NCBI GenBank assembly: GCA_964461715.1
Contig: CAYWVR010000018.1
Location: 1 to 64,000 of the forward strand
Source of the DNA: CAYWVR01 sp964461715
Lineage (GTDB): Bacteria; Planctomycetota; Phycisphaerae; FEN-1346
Length of the DNA: 64,000 nucleotides
Reading direction: 5' to 3'
Shown here: positions 1 through 7,972 of the stretch, piece by piece
How positions within the stretch are numbered: position 1 is the stretch's first letter
Layout of the letters: every line of letters starts with the position of its first letter
Notes under the pieces: model-generated
The model's database searches: none
Seen by the model: only the letters and a program-made list of their open reading frames with translations
Told to the model about the DNA's origin: nothing
Made by a program: the position numbers and the translations under genes

Positions 1-40
1 CGTGCGGGTGGCCATGCGCGACCCCTTTGGAAAAGGCTGA
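1..40 (+). CDS. 3' end of an unidentified gene
   Basis: The first bases read in frame 2 as the end of a protein finishing RVAMRDPFGKG, closed by TGA at 38-40. The stop is followed directly by a hairpin that also abuts the hydG stop, which is what a pair of convergent genes would look like. Too little is visible to name the protein; it could also be a chance open frame. Confidence 0.35.
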   Translation, partial: VRVAMRDPFGKG

Positions 41-53
41 GCCGCAAGCGGCT
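40..53. terminator. Short hairpin between two convergent stop codons
   Basis: AGCCGC-AA-GCGGCT is a perfect inverted repeat lying exactly between the TGA of the leftward partial gene and the TAG of hydG. It has no T-run, so it may act as a bidirectional or Rho-aided end signal. The same CCGCAAGCGG core recurs in a longer stem at 60376-60393. Confidence 0.4.
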
Positions 54-1479
54 AGAAGTAGAGATCCCGGTCTCCGGTAGTCTTGATGCGGCGGAGGCGG
101 TCCTGGAGCTCCTCCTTGGTCTGCCCCTCGGAGAGCTTCGCCAGCTCCTCCTCGATAAGGACCTCCCCCGCGGCACGCGTCTCGGGCGAGGCGTAGTCGA
201 CCAGGTATTCCTCTAGCGTCGCCAGGGCGTTCGGCGTGCAGTACCGCTTGATGAACCCCGGAATGGCGAACTCCATGAAGTGCTCGCCCGTCCGGCCGAT
301 GCGGTAGCACGCCGTGCACCAGCTCGGGACGTATCCGTCGGCCACCAGCTCCCGTGCCACGACGTCCAGCGGCCGCACGTCCCCGAGGGTAAACTGTTCG
401 CGATCCATAACTTGCGCGTCGCCCGCCTGCGTATACCCCCCGATCTCGATGCGGCTTCCGGCATCGATCTGGCTCACGCCGAAGGCCATGACCTCGCGCC
501 GCAGTTCCGCCGGCTCGCGGGCCGTCAGGATGAGGCCCGTGTACGGCACCGCCAGACGCAGTGTGGCCACCAGGCGCTTGAAATCGGCGTCGGACACCAG
601 GTGCGGCCACGTGCCGGGCACGCCGTGGGCGGGCCGGAGGCGCGGAAAGCTGATGGTATGCGGCCCGACGCCGCACCGGTCCTCCAGATGCAGGGCGTGG
701 GCCACGAGGCCCAGCACCTCGAACCGCCACGGGGCCAGGCCGAAGAGGGCCCCGATCCCCACGTCGTCGCAGCCCGCATCCATCGCCCGAGTCAGGCCGT
801 CCAGACGCCACAGGTAGTCGCCCTTGCGGGTCCGGGCGGGGTGCATGCGGCGGAAGGTCTCGTGGTGGTACGTCTCCTGGAAGATCTGGTACGTCCCGAT
901 GCCCGCGTCCCTGACGATGCGGTACCCCTCGTGGTCGAGGGGTGCGGCGTTGATGTTGACGCGGCGGATCTCGCCGTGCGGCTCGGTGCGGACGCCGTAG
1001 ACCGTGCGGACGGCCTCGGCGATGGCTTCCGGGCCGTAATCGGGGTGCTCGCCCCAGACGAGGATGAGCCGCTTGTGCCCGGCCCGCTCCAGGGCCTCGA
1101 CCTGGGCCGCCAGCTCGTCGCGGGTGAGCGTGTGGCGGACGGCCTCGGCGTTCGAGGCCCGGAATCCGCAGTAGGCGCAATCGTTGATGCACCGGTTCCC
1201 GACGTAGAGCGGCGCGAACAGGACGATGCGGTTGCCGTAGACCTCCCGCTTCAGGTCCCGGGCGGTCTCGAAAAGGGCCTCGACGAGGTCCGGGGCGTCC
1301 GTCGTCAGGAGGGCCGCCGTCTCCTCGACCGCCAGGGCCTCCTTGGCCCGGCTCTTGGCCAGGATGTCGCGGACGCGGGCCGCATCGGGCGGAGGGGCCG
1401 CCAGGAGGGTCTCGAACCGGGCTTCGTCGACGAAATCGACGGCCCCGTCGCTCAGCTTCATCGGGGCAAGCGGCGTCAT
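52..1479 (-). CDS. hydG: HydG, radical SAM tyrosine lyase of [FeFe]-hydrogenase maturation
   Basis: HydG cleaves tyrosine to make the CO and CN- ligands of the H-cluster. The 475-residue protein carries the radical-SAM motif CxxxCxxC (C97, C101, C104) and near its C terminus the HydG-specific CX2CX22C site (CTAC...C) that binds the auxiliary cluster where the Fe(CO)2(CN) synthon is assembled. The start is the ATG at 1479, which overlaps the hydE stop as ATGA, so an upstream in-frame extension is rejected. It is the last visible gene of the rex-hyd operon; hydF, the third maturase, is not in the window. Confidence 0.95.
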   Translation of the reverse strand: MTPLAPMKLSDGAVDFVDEARFETLLAAPPPDAARVRDILAKSRAKEALAVEETAALLTTDAPDLVEALFETARDLKREVYGNRIVLFAPLYVGNRCINDCAYCGFRASNAEAVRHTLTRDELAAQVEALERAGHKRLILVWGEHPDYGPEAIAEAVRTVYGVRTEPHGEIRRVNINAAPLDHEGYRIVRDAGIGTYQIFQETYHHETFRRMHPARTRKGDYLWRLDGLTRAMDAGCDDVGIGALFGLAPWRFEVLGLVAHALHLEDRCGVGPHTISFPRLRPAHGVPGTWPHLVSDADFKRLVATLRLAVPYTGLILTAREPAELRREVMAFGVSQIDAGSRIEIGGYTQAGDAQVMDREQFTLGDVRPLDVVARELVADGYVPSWCTACYRIGRTGEHFMEFAIPGFIKRYCTPNALATLEEYLVDYASPETRAAGEVLIEEELAKLSEGQTKEELQDRLRRIKTTGDRDLYF

Positions 1480-2549
1480 GGGGTCTCCTTTGCGGGCGGG
1501 GCGGCATGGCGACGGAGCCAGTTCGGGCTCGCGCCCGGCCCGACGCCCACGGTGCGACCGAGGGCCTCGATCCGCAGGCGCAGCAGGGCGTCGACGGTGG
1601 CGGCTCCGGCCTGGCCGGACTTGCCGGGGTAAATCTCGTAGAGGCGGCGATAGCGGGCGGGCGTCAAGTTGGGCATGACCACGTTCGCCCCGCACGCCAG
1701 AGCGGCATCCTGGCCCACGGCCCCGCCGAGGGTCGCGAGGGCTGTCGTCGAGGGGATATTTGCCCACGGGCAAAGGAGCCGCGCGAGCGAGACGACCGTC
1801 CGGGCCATGCGCTCGGTCGCAGGGACCTGATCGGGGCCGACGGGGGCCGCGGCGAGACCAAGGGGCGTCTCCGGATGGGCCACGAAGGGCCCCAGGCCGA
1901 TCATGTCGACGTCCAGGGCGGCCAGGGCCTGGAGGTCGTCGGCCAGGCTCTCGTGCGTCTGGCCGGGGATGCCGACCATCATCCCGCCGCCCGTTTCGTA
2001 GCCCAGCTCCCGGAGGCGGCGGAGGAGGGCCAGGCGAGGGTGCACGTCGCTTGCCGGGGCTTCCGGGCGCGGCGGGTGGATTTGCCGCAGGAGGTCCGGA
2101 TCGCTGGTTTCGAAGCGGAGGAGGTACCGGTCGGCCCCGGCGTCGCGCCAGGCGGCCAGGTCGGCCTCCGGCCGTTCCCCGAGGCTCAGGGTCACCGCCA
2201 AGGGTGTCTCGGCCTTGATCGCCAGCAGCAGCTCGGAGACGAACGCCCGCGTCAGGCCCGGGTCCTCACCCGCCTGGAGGACAAGGGTACCGTACCCCAG
2301 CTCCTCGGCCCGGCGGGCGCAGTCGAGGATCTCCTCGGAGCCCATGCGGTAGCGCGGCAGGGCCCGCTGGGCCCGCAGACCGCAGTAGAGGCATGTGCGG
2401 GCACAGTGGTTCGAGATCTCCACGAGGCCCCGCAGATGGACGGCGTCCCCGACGTGGGCGGCACGGACGGCGTCCGCCTCACGTCCGAGGGCGGCCCACC
2501 GCTCGGGGTCGCGCCGGCGAAGCCAGGCGAGGATCGTCGGGCGGTCCAT
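1476..2549 (-). CDS. hydE: HydE, radical SAM [FeFe]-hydrogenase maturase
   Basis: HydE is a BioB-like radical SAM enzyme needed to make the dithiomethylamine bridge of the H-cluster. The 357-residue protein has CxxxCxxC (C49, C53, C56) followed by a TIM-barrel with GMMVGIPGQTHE-type sequence typical of HydE. The ATG at 2549 shares one base with the upstream TGA (TGATG) and has GGAGGT 9 bases before it; a GTG one codon earlier is a possible alternative. It is translationally coupled to the receiver-kinase gene upstream and to hydG downstream, placing maturation genes and H2/redox signalling in one transcript. Confidence 0.94.
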   Translation of the reverse strand: MDRPTILAWLRRRDPERWAALGREADAVRAAHVGDAVHLRGLVEISNHCARTCLYCGLRAQRALPRYRMGSEEILDCARRAEELGYGTLVLQAGEDPGLTRAFVSELLLAIKAETPLAVTLSLGERPEADLAAWRDAGADRYLLRFETSDPDLLRQIHPPRPEAPASDVHPRLALLRRLRELGYETGGGMMVGIPGQTHESLADDLQALAALDVDMIGLGPFVAHPETPLGLAAAPVGPDQVPATERMARTVVSLARLLCPWANIPSTTALATLGGAVGQDAALACGANVVMPNLTPARYRRLYEIYPGKSGQAGAATVDALLRLRIEALGRTVGVGPGASPNWLRRHAAPPAKETP

Positions 2550-3733
2550 CACGCCTTCACCTCCGTTCGGGCCGCCTCGCCGCCCTTTGCTGCGGCTTCC
2601 GTATCGGGCTCCCCGTTCCTCTGGAGCGTCACGGTGAACGTGCTGCCCACCTCGGGCGTGCTCTCGACGCGGGCCGCACCCCCGTACAGGGCCGCCAGCT
2701 TGCGGACGATGGCCAGTCCCAGGCCGCTTCCGGGCACGTGGGCGGTCTTGGCATTCCGGATGCGGACGAAGTCTTCAAAGACGCGTTCGGCCTCCTCGGC
2801 CGTCATGCCGACGCCCGTGTCGGCGACGGTCAGGGTCACGGTCTCGGGGTCGGCGGCGACGGTGAGGTCGACGTGTCCACCCACCCGATTGTACTTGACA
2901 GCGTTAGAGACGAGGTTGTTGAGGATAATCTCCAACTCGCCGCGGTCGGCGGTCATGGGGACGGAACCGTCGGCGTGGAAGGCCATTTCGACCCCCTTCT
3001 CGGCGGCGGCGGGCCCCGCCGTCTCCAGGGCCGCCCGGGCCGCCTCGGCGGCGTCGAGCTCCGCCAGGTCGCGTTGGCGGCGGCCGGACTCGATGCGGGT
3101 CATGTCCAGGAGGTCGACGATGAGCTTGCGCATGCCGTCGAGGCGCACGAGGCTCCGGTCGACCATGTGGCGATAGGTCTCAGGGTCGTCGCCGGCGGTC
3201 TGGTCGCGGAGGATATTCAGGTACCCCTCGACGGCGGCCAGGGGGCTCTTGAGTTCGTGGGCGAGGATCGAGGTCAGCTCGAAGCGGACCTGGCGCTTCT
3301 CGCGGGCGAGCTTGCGGGCCTGCTGGGCGAGGATGAGGCGGCCGGCGGCCTTGCGGACGGCATTCTTCAGTTCGCCGGGGGTGAAGGGCTTGGCGAGGAA
3401 GTCGTACGCTCCGCTCTTGACGGCACTGACGGCCGTCTCCAGCGACGCGTAGGCCGTGATCATGATCGTCAGCAGTTCCGGCCGTCCGGCGACCCGCTCC
3501 AGCACGTCCAGACCGCTCATGCCGGGGAGCTTGTAATCGAGCAAGAGGACGTGGGGCGGCCGCCGCTCGATGAGGTCGAGGGCCTCCTCGCCCGTCTCCA
3601 CCCGGTCCACCTCGAAACGGACGTCCACGCCGACATCGGGCAGGGCCACGGTGAAGTCGCGCAGGGCCCGCTCCACCCCCAACCGCATGCCGAGCTCATC
3701 GTCGGCCACCAGGATGCGCAGGGTCTCGGTCAT
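2549..3733 (-). CDS. Hybrid receiver-histidine kinase (REC-HisKA-HATPase)
   Basis: Cytosolic 394-residue protein with an N-terminal receiver domain (acidic pair D11-D12, phospho-acceptor D66 in LLLDYKLPG, K115 in AKPF) followed by a HisKA helix with H159 in ILAHELKSPL and an HATPase_c domain with N, G1 (DTGVGM) and G2 (GSGLGLAI) boxes. There are no membrane segments. The order REC then kinase suggests that it receives phosphate from, or is gated by, another kinase, most simply the hydrogenase-like kinase two genes upstream. It overlaps the response-regulator gene as ATGA. The downstream target is not encoded nearby. Function in hydrogenase control is inferred from context. Confidence 0.85.
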   Translation of the reverse strand: MTETLRILVADDELGMRLGVERALRDFTVALPDVGVDVRFEVDRVETGEEALDLIERRPPHVLLLDYKLPGMSGLDVLERVAGRPELLTIMITAYASLETAVSAVKSGAYDFLAKPFTPGELKNAVRKAAGRLILAQQARKLAREKRQVRFELTSILAHELKSPLAAVEGYLNILRDQTAGDDPETYRHMVDRSLVRLDGMRKLIVDLLDMTRIESGRRQRDLAELDAAEAARAALETAGPAAAEKGVEMAFHADGSVPMTADRGELEIILNNLVSNAVKYNRVGGHVDLTVAADPETVTLTVADTGVGMTAEEAERVFEDFVRIRNAKTAHVPGSGLGLAIVRKLAALYGGAARVESTPEVGSTFTVTLQRNGEPDTEAAAKGGEAARTEVKA

Positions 3734-4137
3734 GGCGTCTCCTTCAGCAAGCGGTCGATCTCGCGCCTGAGCTGCTCGAAACGGATGGGCTTGGCGAGGA
3801 GCACGTCGGCCTTGACCCAGGCCCTCTCCTCGTCGGTGGCGGCGTCGAAACGGTGGCCGGTCTCGCCGGCGACGGCGGTCACGAGGATGATGGGAATGGT
3901 GGGGTCGAGCTTCTTGATGTGGTGGCAGAGGGCGAATCCCCCGTCCATCTCCTCCATCATCAGGTCCACGACGGCCAGGTCCGGCCGCGTTTGGGCGATC
4001 AACTCCTCGGCGGCGGCCCGTCCCTCGGCGGCGACGACCCGGAACCCCGCCGCCCCGAGTTGGACGACCAACTGGGTACGGAAATCGACGTCGTCGTCGG
4101 CCACCAGGATGGTCTTGGCGCGGTCTTTGGCGTCCAT
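3730..4137 (-). CDS. Receiver-only response regulator
   Basis: A 135-residue single-domain receiver: acidic cluster D14-D16, phospho-acceptor D58 in VVDLM, and K116 in AKP. No output domain follows. The start chosen is the ATG at 4137, one base beyond the TGA of the sensor kinase; a longer frame extends upstream but overlaps the kinase. Between two kinases in one operon, it fits a phosphate shuttle or a CheY/Spo0F-like partner. An insertion-like stretch before the conserved lysine (TGHRFDAATDEERAW) is typical of receivers found beside hydrogenase-like kinases, but this is from memory rather than a search. Confidence 0.85.
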   Translation of the reverse strand: MDAKDRAKTILVADDDVDFRTQLVVQLGAAGFRVVAAEGRAAAEELIAQTRPDLAVVDLMMEEMDGGFALCHHIKKLDPTIPIILVTAVAGETGHRFDAATDEERAWVKADVLLAKPIRFEQLRREIDRLLKETP

Positions 4138-4138
4138 G

Positions 4139-6229
4139 TCACTCGCTCCCTTTGCCTCGAAATGCGGTTCCCGGGGCCTCCAGGGCCCCATCCGGCGCCG
4201 TCTCAGCCAGGACGGGCTCATCGCGGCGGCTGCGGCGCGGGAGGGTCACGGTGAAGGTCGTCCCGGTCGCTCCGGCGGCCGGGTCGGCATTGGACTCAAC
4301 GGCAATGTCGCCGCGATGCATCTTCACGATGCCGTAGGTCACCGCGAGGCCGAGTCCCGTCCCCTTGCCCATCTGCTTGGTCGTGAAGAAAGGCTCGAAG
4401 ATCTTCTTCCGGCTCGCCTTGGGGATGCCGCTGCCGGTGTCGGCGACGGCTAGGCGGAGGTGCTCCTCGTCGCCCCACGTGCGGACGGTCAGGGCTCCAC
4501 CGTCCGGCATGGCCGCGAAGGCGTTCGAGACGAGGTTTGAGAGGATCTGAAGAATCTGGTCCTGGTCGACCTCGGCCACGGGGTCGCCGGGGCCGGGTTC
4601 GAGGCGCACCTCGACGTTCTCGGGCGGGTGGAGGGCCTCCAGGCCCTTTTCCAGCAGCGCCGGCACGTCCGTCGGCTGGAGGAGGACCTTGTTCTGTCGG
4701 GCGAAGTGAAGCAGACCCGCGACGATCTTCTTGCAGCGGTCGGCCTGCTCGGCAATCATCTTCAGATCGCCCTCGAGCCCGGCGTCGCCCCGTTCCCCGC
4801 TCTCCTCCAGCAACAGGTGCGCGTACATCAGGACCACGCCCAGCGGGTTATTGACCTCGTGGGCGATGCCCGCGGCCAACTGGCCCATGCTGGCCAGCTT
4901 CTCGGACTGCATCAGGGCCTCCTGGGCGCTGGCGAGCTGCTCGTTCGAGAGATTCAGCTCGCCAACGGTGCGGCGGAGCTGTTCGATGGTGTGCGGGAGG
5001 CACATCTCGTTCTCCGCCAGGCCTTTGTAGATGGCCACGGCGTGCTCGCGGCAGGTCTCGTAGCCGCAGGCCCCGCAGTTCAGCTCGTCCTCGGGGGTGA
5101 ATTTGCCCATGCGGACCATGATCTCGGCCAGTTGGTCGCGCGCGGGCACGGGGATCCGCTGGTCGTTGGGCCCGAAAGTCCGGGAGAGATCCAGATCGGC
5201 CAAACGGGCCATCTCGGCCTCCCAGCGGGTCTGCTCGAGGACGGCCATGCGGCGGCGGACGTAGCGGGAGACGCGGCTGCGGCGGCTGAACAAGGGGGCC
5301 TGGCTCGAGCTCCCCGCCCCCATGATGCACCCGTCGCAGCAGAGGACCTCCAGGAGCCGGGCATCCAGGTCCCCCGCCTCGAACTCCTTGATGGCGTCGG
5401 GGAAGTTCGTACGGCCCTCGGCGGCCACCACGTGGCCCGTCATCAGGTCCTCCGGCAGGTCGGCCGCGCTCAGGAACCCCCGGGCGATGCTGAACAGGGC
5501 CCCCGCCCCGGCCTGCGGCGGGTCGAACTCGCTCGGTGCCGCGGCCGCCACGTCGATGCCCCAGGCCTCGAGCATGGCCCGCAGCTCGACGAACGTGAGG
5601 ACGGCGTCGATCTCGCCCTCGACGCCGGCGCTGGCTGCCTCGCCTTTCTTGGCGATGCAGGGCCCGATGAAAACGATCCGCAGCCCGTCGCCGTGCAGAG
5701 CGCGCAAGGCCCGCGACGCGGCGATCATGGGACTGACGATCGGGGCGAGTCGCGGCACGAGGTCCGGGTGGTATCGCTCGACGTATCCGATGATGGCCGG
5801 GCAGGTACTGGCCACGTACCGCTCGCCGCCCGGCACTTCGAGCAGCCGCCGGTACCGGTCGGCCACGAGGTCTGCCCCGAAGGCCACCTCGCCCACCCGG
5901 TCGAAGCCGAGTTGCCGGAGGGCCCCCACGAGGCGCAGGGCGTCGTCGCCGGGGAACTCGACCGGGAAGCTGGGGGCCAGGACCGCCGCCACGGGCGCCG
6001 CCGAGGACAACAGGGCCTCGACCTCCTCGATGCCCGAGAGGACCCGCTTGGCATGCTGGCTGCACACCCGGACGCAGTTGCCGCACCCGATGCACCGCTC
6101 CGGGATGACCTGGGCCTGCCCCTCGGCGATGCGGATGGCCTTGGCGGGGCACTCGCGGACGCAGGTGTAGCAGACGCGGCAGCGTTCCTGGATCGTCGTG
6201 ACGAGCGGGATGTTCGTGGGATGCTTCAC
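4139..6229 (-). CDS. Hydrogenase-like sensor histidine kinase (HsfB-type)
   Basis: A 696-residue cytosolic sensor. Order of domains: two ferredoxin [4Fe-4S] motifs (from C17 and C46), an [FeFe]-hydrogenase large-subunit-like domain, a CGxCGxxxC...C Fe-S domain (C385 to C410), a short coiled linker, HisKA with H457 in GIAHEVNNPLG, and HATPase_c (DTGSGIP, GTGLGL). The hydrogenase loops are altered: L1 is STCPA (C143), L2 is GPCIAKK (C191), L3 is CCDGC (C297, C298, C301), so Cys is kept at each loop but not the catalytic consensus. Known relatives are proposed to sense H2 or redox and signal by phosphorylation. It starts 9 bases after hydA and precedes the receiver proteins. Confidence 0.88.
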   Translation of the reverse strand: MKHPTNIPLVTTIQERCRVCYTCVRECPAKAIRIAEGQAQVIPERCIGCGNCVRVCSQHAKRVLSGIEEVEALLSSAAPVAAVLAPSFPVEFPGDDALRLVGALRQLGFDRVGEVAFGADLVADRYRRLLEVPGGERYVASTCPAIIGYVERYHPDLVPRLAPIVSPMIAASRALRALHGDGLRIVFIGPCIAKKGEAASAGVEGEIDAVLTFVELRAMLEAWGIDVAAAAPSEFDPPQAGAGALFSIARGFLSAADLPEDLMTGHVVAAEGRTNFPDAIKEFEAGDLDARLLEVLCCDGCIMGAGSSSQAPLFSRRSRVSRYVRRRMAVLEQTRWEAEMARLADLDLSRTFGPNDQRIPVPARDQLAEIMVRMGKFTPEDELNCGACGYETCREHAVAIYKGLAENEMCLPHTIEQLRRTVGELNLSNEQLASAQEALMQSEKLASMGQLAAGIAHEVNNPLGVVLMYAHLLLEESGERGDAGLEGDLKMIAEQADRCKKIVAGLLHFARQNKVLLQPTDVPALLEKGLEALHPPENVEVRLEPGPGDPVAEVDQDQILQILSNLVSNAFAAMPDGGALTVRTWGDEEHLRLAVADTGSGIPKASRKKIFEPFFTTKQMGKGTGLGLAVTYGIVKMHRGDIAVESNADPAAGATGTTFTVTLPRRSRRDEPVLAETAPDGALEAPGTAFRGKGSE

Positions 6230-6238
6230 GGGTCTCCC

Positions 6239-7960
6239 TTACGTGACCACCTCGCGCGGGGCGTAGTGCGTGTGCAGCAGCTCATGGGACCGCTCGCTCA
6301 GGGGCTTCCCGAGGAACTCGTCATAGAGCCTTTGCACGGCGGCATTTTCGTGGCTCGTACGGAGCCGCGCGTCGCGGTCAATGCGGTAGAGGGCCTGCAT
6401 GCGGGCCCGGATGGCCGCCGCATCGTGGGCGAAGGGCTGCCCGCCGCCCGCGATGCACCCGCCGGGACACGTCATGACCTCGATGAACGCCAGGTCCCGC
6501 CTCCCGGCCCGGATCTGGTCGAGGAGCCGCCGGGCGTTCCCCAGGCCGCTGGCGACGGCGACGCCGACCTCGGTCTCGCCGATGCGGACGCGGGCCTCCT
6601 TGACGCCCTTCAGGCCGCGTACGGCCGCGACCTTGAGGTCCCCGAGTTCCTCGCCGGTCAGGAGGTAATGGGCGGTCCGCAGGGCCGCCTCCATCACGCC
6701 GCCGGAGGCCCCGAAGATTTTGCCCGCCCCGGACCGCTCGCCGAAGGGCGTATCGGCCGGCTCGGGCTCCAGGGAGTCAAGATCCAGCCCCCGCATGCGC
6801 ACCAGGCGCGCGAGCTCCCGGGTCGTCAGGACCGCGTCGACGTCCGGACGGCCGTTTCGAGCCATCTCCGGCCGCTCGGCCTCGAACTTCTTGGCCGTGC
6901 AGGGCATGACGCTAACGCTGAAGATGCGGTCCGGGTCCAGACCCTCGCGGTCGGCGAAGTAGCTCTTCGTGACGGCCCCCATCATCTGCTGCGGGCTCTT
7001 GGCCGTGGAGAGGTTCGGGACCATGTCCGGGTAGAACTGCTCGACGAACTTGATCCAGCCGGGCGAGCAACTGGTCATCATCGGCAGCGTGCCGCCCGTC
7101 CGAATCCGCTCGGCCAGCTCGCCGGCCTCCTCCATGATCGTCAGGTCCGCCGCGAACGCCGTGTCGAAGACGCGGTCAAAGCCCAGTTGCCTGAGGGCTG
7201 CCGTCATCACGCCGCAGACGTCCTGCCCCGGCTTCATGCCGAATTCCTCGGCCAGCGTCACGGAGACGGCCGGGGCGTGCTGGACAACGACGAAGCGGTC
7301 GGGGCCGTCGAGGGCGTCGGTGACCTCCTTCAGGCTGCTCTGCTCCCGTAGGGCCCCCGTCGGGCAGACCATGACGCACTGGCCGCAATTGATGCAGGAG
7401 GAGACGTTCAGGCCCTGCTCGAAGGCCGTCCCGACGGTGGTCCCGCTGCCGCGCCCGCTGAAATCGATGGCCGCCACCCCCTGAATCTCCTCGCAGACCC
7501 GCACGCACCGGCCGCACAGGATGCACTTGGCCGGGTCCCGCACGAGGGACGGGCTGCTCGTGTCGACCTTGGCGGCGGTCTTTTCGCCGGTATACCGGCG
7601 TTCCCGGACGCCCAGTTCCTCGGAGAGGCCCTGGAGCTCGCAGTTGCCGCTTCGGACGCAGTAGAGGCAATCGTCCGGATGATCCGCCAGCAGGAGCTCG
7701 ATGATGGTCTTGCGGGCCCGGACGACGCGGGGCGAATGGGTCCGGACCTTCATGCCCTCGGCCACCGGGAAGGCGCAGCTCGGGACCAGGTTCGGCCGCC
7801 CCTCGAGCTCGACGACGCACATGCGGCAGGCGCCGCTGGGGAAGAGGTCCTCCATGTGGCAAAGGGTGGGCACGCGGAGGCCCGCCCGCCGGAGGGTCTC
7901 CAGGAGCATCTCGCCCGGCTTCGCCTTGACCGTCCGCCCGTTGACTTCGATCTCAAACAC
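6239..7960 (-). CDS. hydA: HydA, catalytic subunit of NAD-linked [FeFe] hydrogenase
   Basis: Reversible H2 oxidation/proton reduction in a HydABC complex of the electron-bifurcating type. The 573 residues show: [2Fe-2S] (C34, C45, C48, C62); the His-Cys3 cluster (H94, C98, C101, C107); two [4Fe-4S] clusters (C146-C156 and C189-C199); and the H-cluster loops L1 TSCSPGW (296-302), L2 MPCTAKK (C354) and L3 VMTCPGGC (C498, C502). L1 has Ser where the textbook motif has a second Cys, and L3 has Thr before the first Cys instead of Ala. It sits 12 bases after hydB and is somewhat shorter than Thermotoga HydA, ending near the small-subunit-like tail (LHTHYAPREVVT). Confidence 0.93.
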   Translation of the reverse strand: MFEIEVNGRTVKAKPGEMLLETLRRAGLRVPTLCHMEDLFPSGACRMCVVELEGRPNLVPSCAFPVAEGMKVRTHSPRVVRARKTIIELLLADHPDDCLYCVRSGNCELQGLSEELGVRERRYTGEKTAAKVDTSSPSLVRDPAKCILCGRCVRVCEEIQGVAAIDFSGRGSGTTVGTAFEQGLNVSSCINCGQCVMVCPTGALREQSSLKEVTDALDGPDRFVVVQHAPAVSVTLAEEFGMKPGQDVCGVMTAALRQLGFDRVFDTAFAADLTIMEEAGELAERIRTGGTLPMMTSCSPGWIKFVEQFYPDMVPNLSTAKSPQQMMGAVTKSYFADREGLDPDRIFSVSVMPCTAKKFEAERPEMARNGRPDVDAVLTTRELARLVRMRGLDLDSLEPEPADTPFGERSGAGKIFGASGGVMEAALRTAHYLLTGEELGDLKVAAVRGLKGVKEARVRIGETEVGVAVASGLGNARRLLDQIRAGRRDLAFIEVMTCPGGCIAGGGQPFAHDAAAIRARMQALYRIDRDARLRTSHENAAVQRLYDEFLGKPLSERSHELLHTHYAPREVVT

Positions 7961-7972
7961 GGTCCACCTCGC

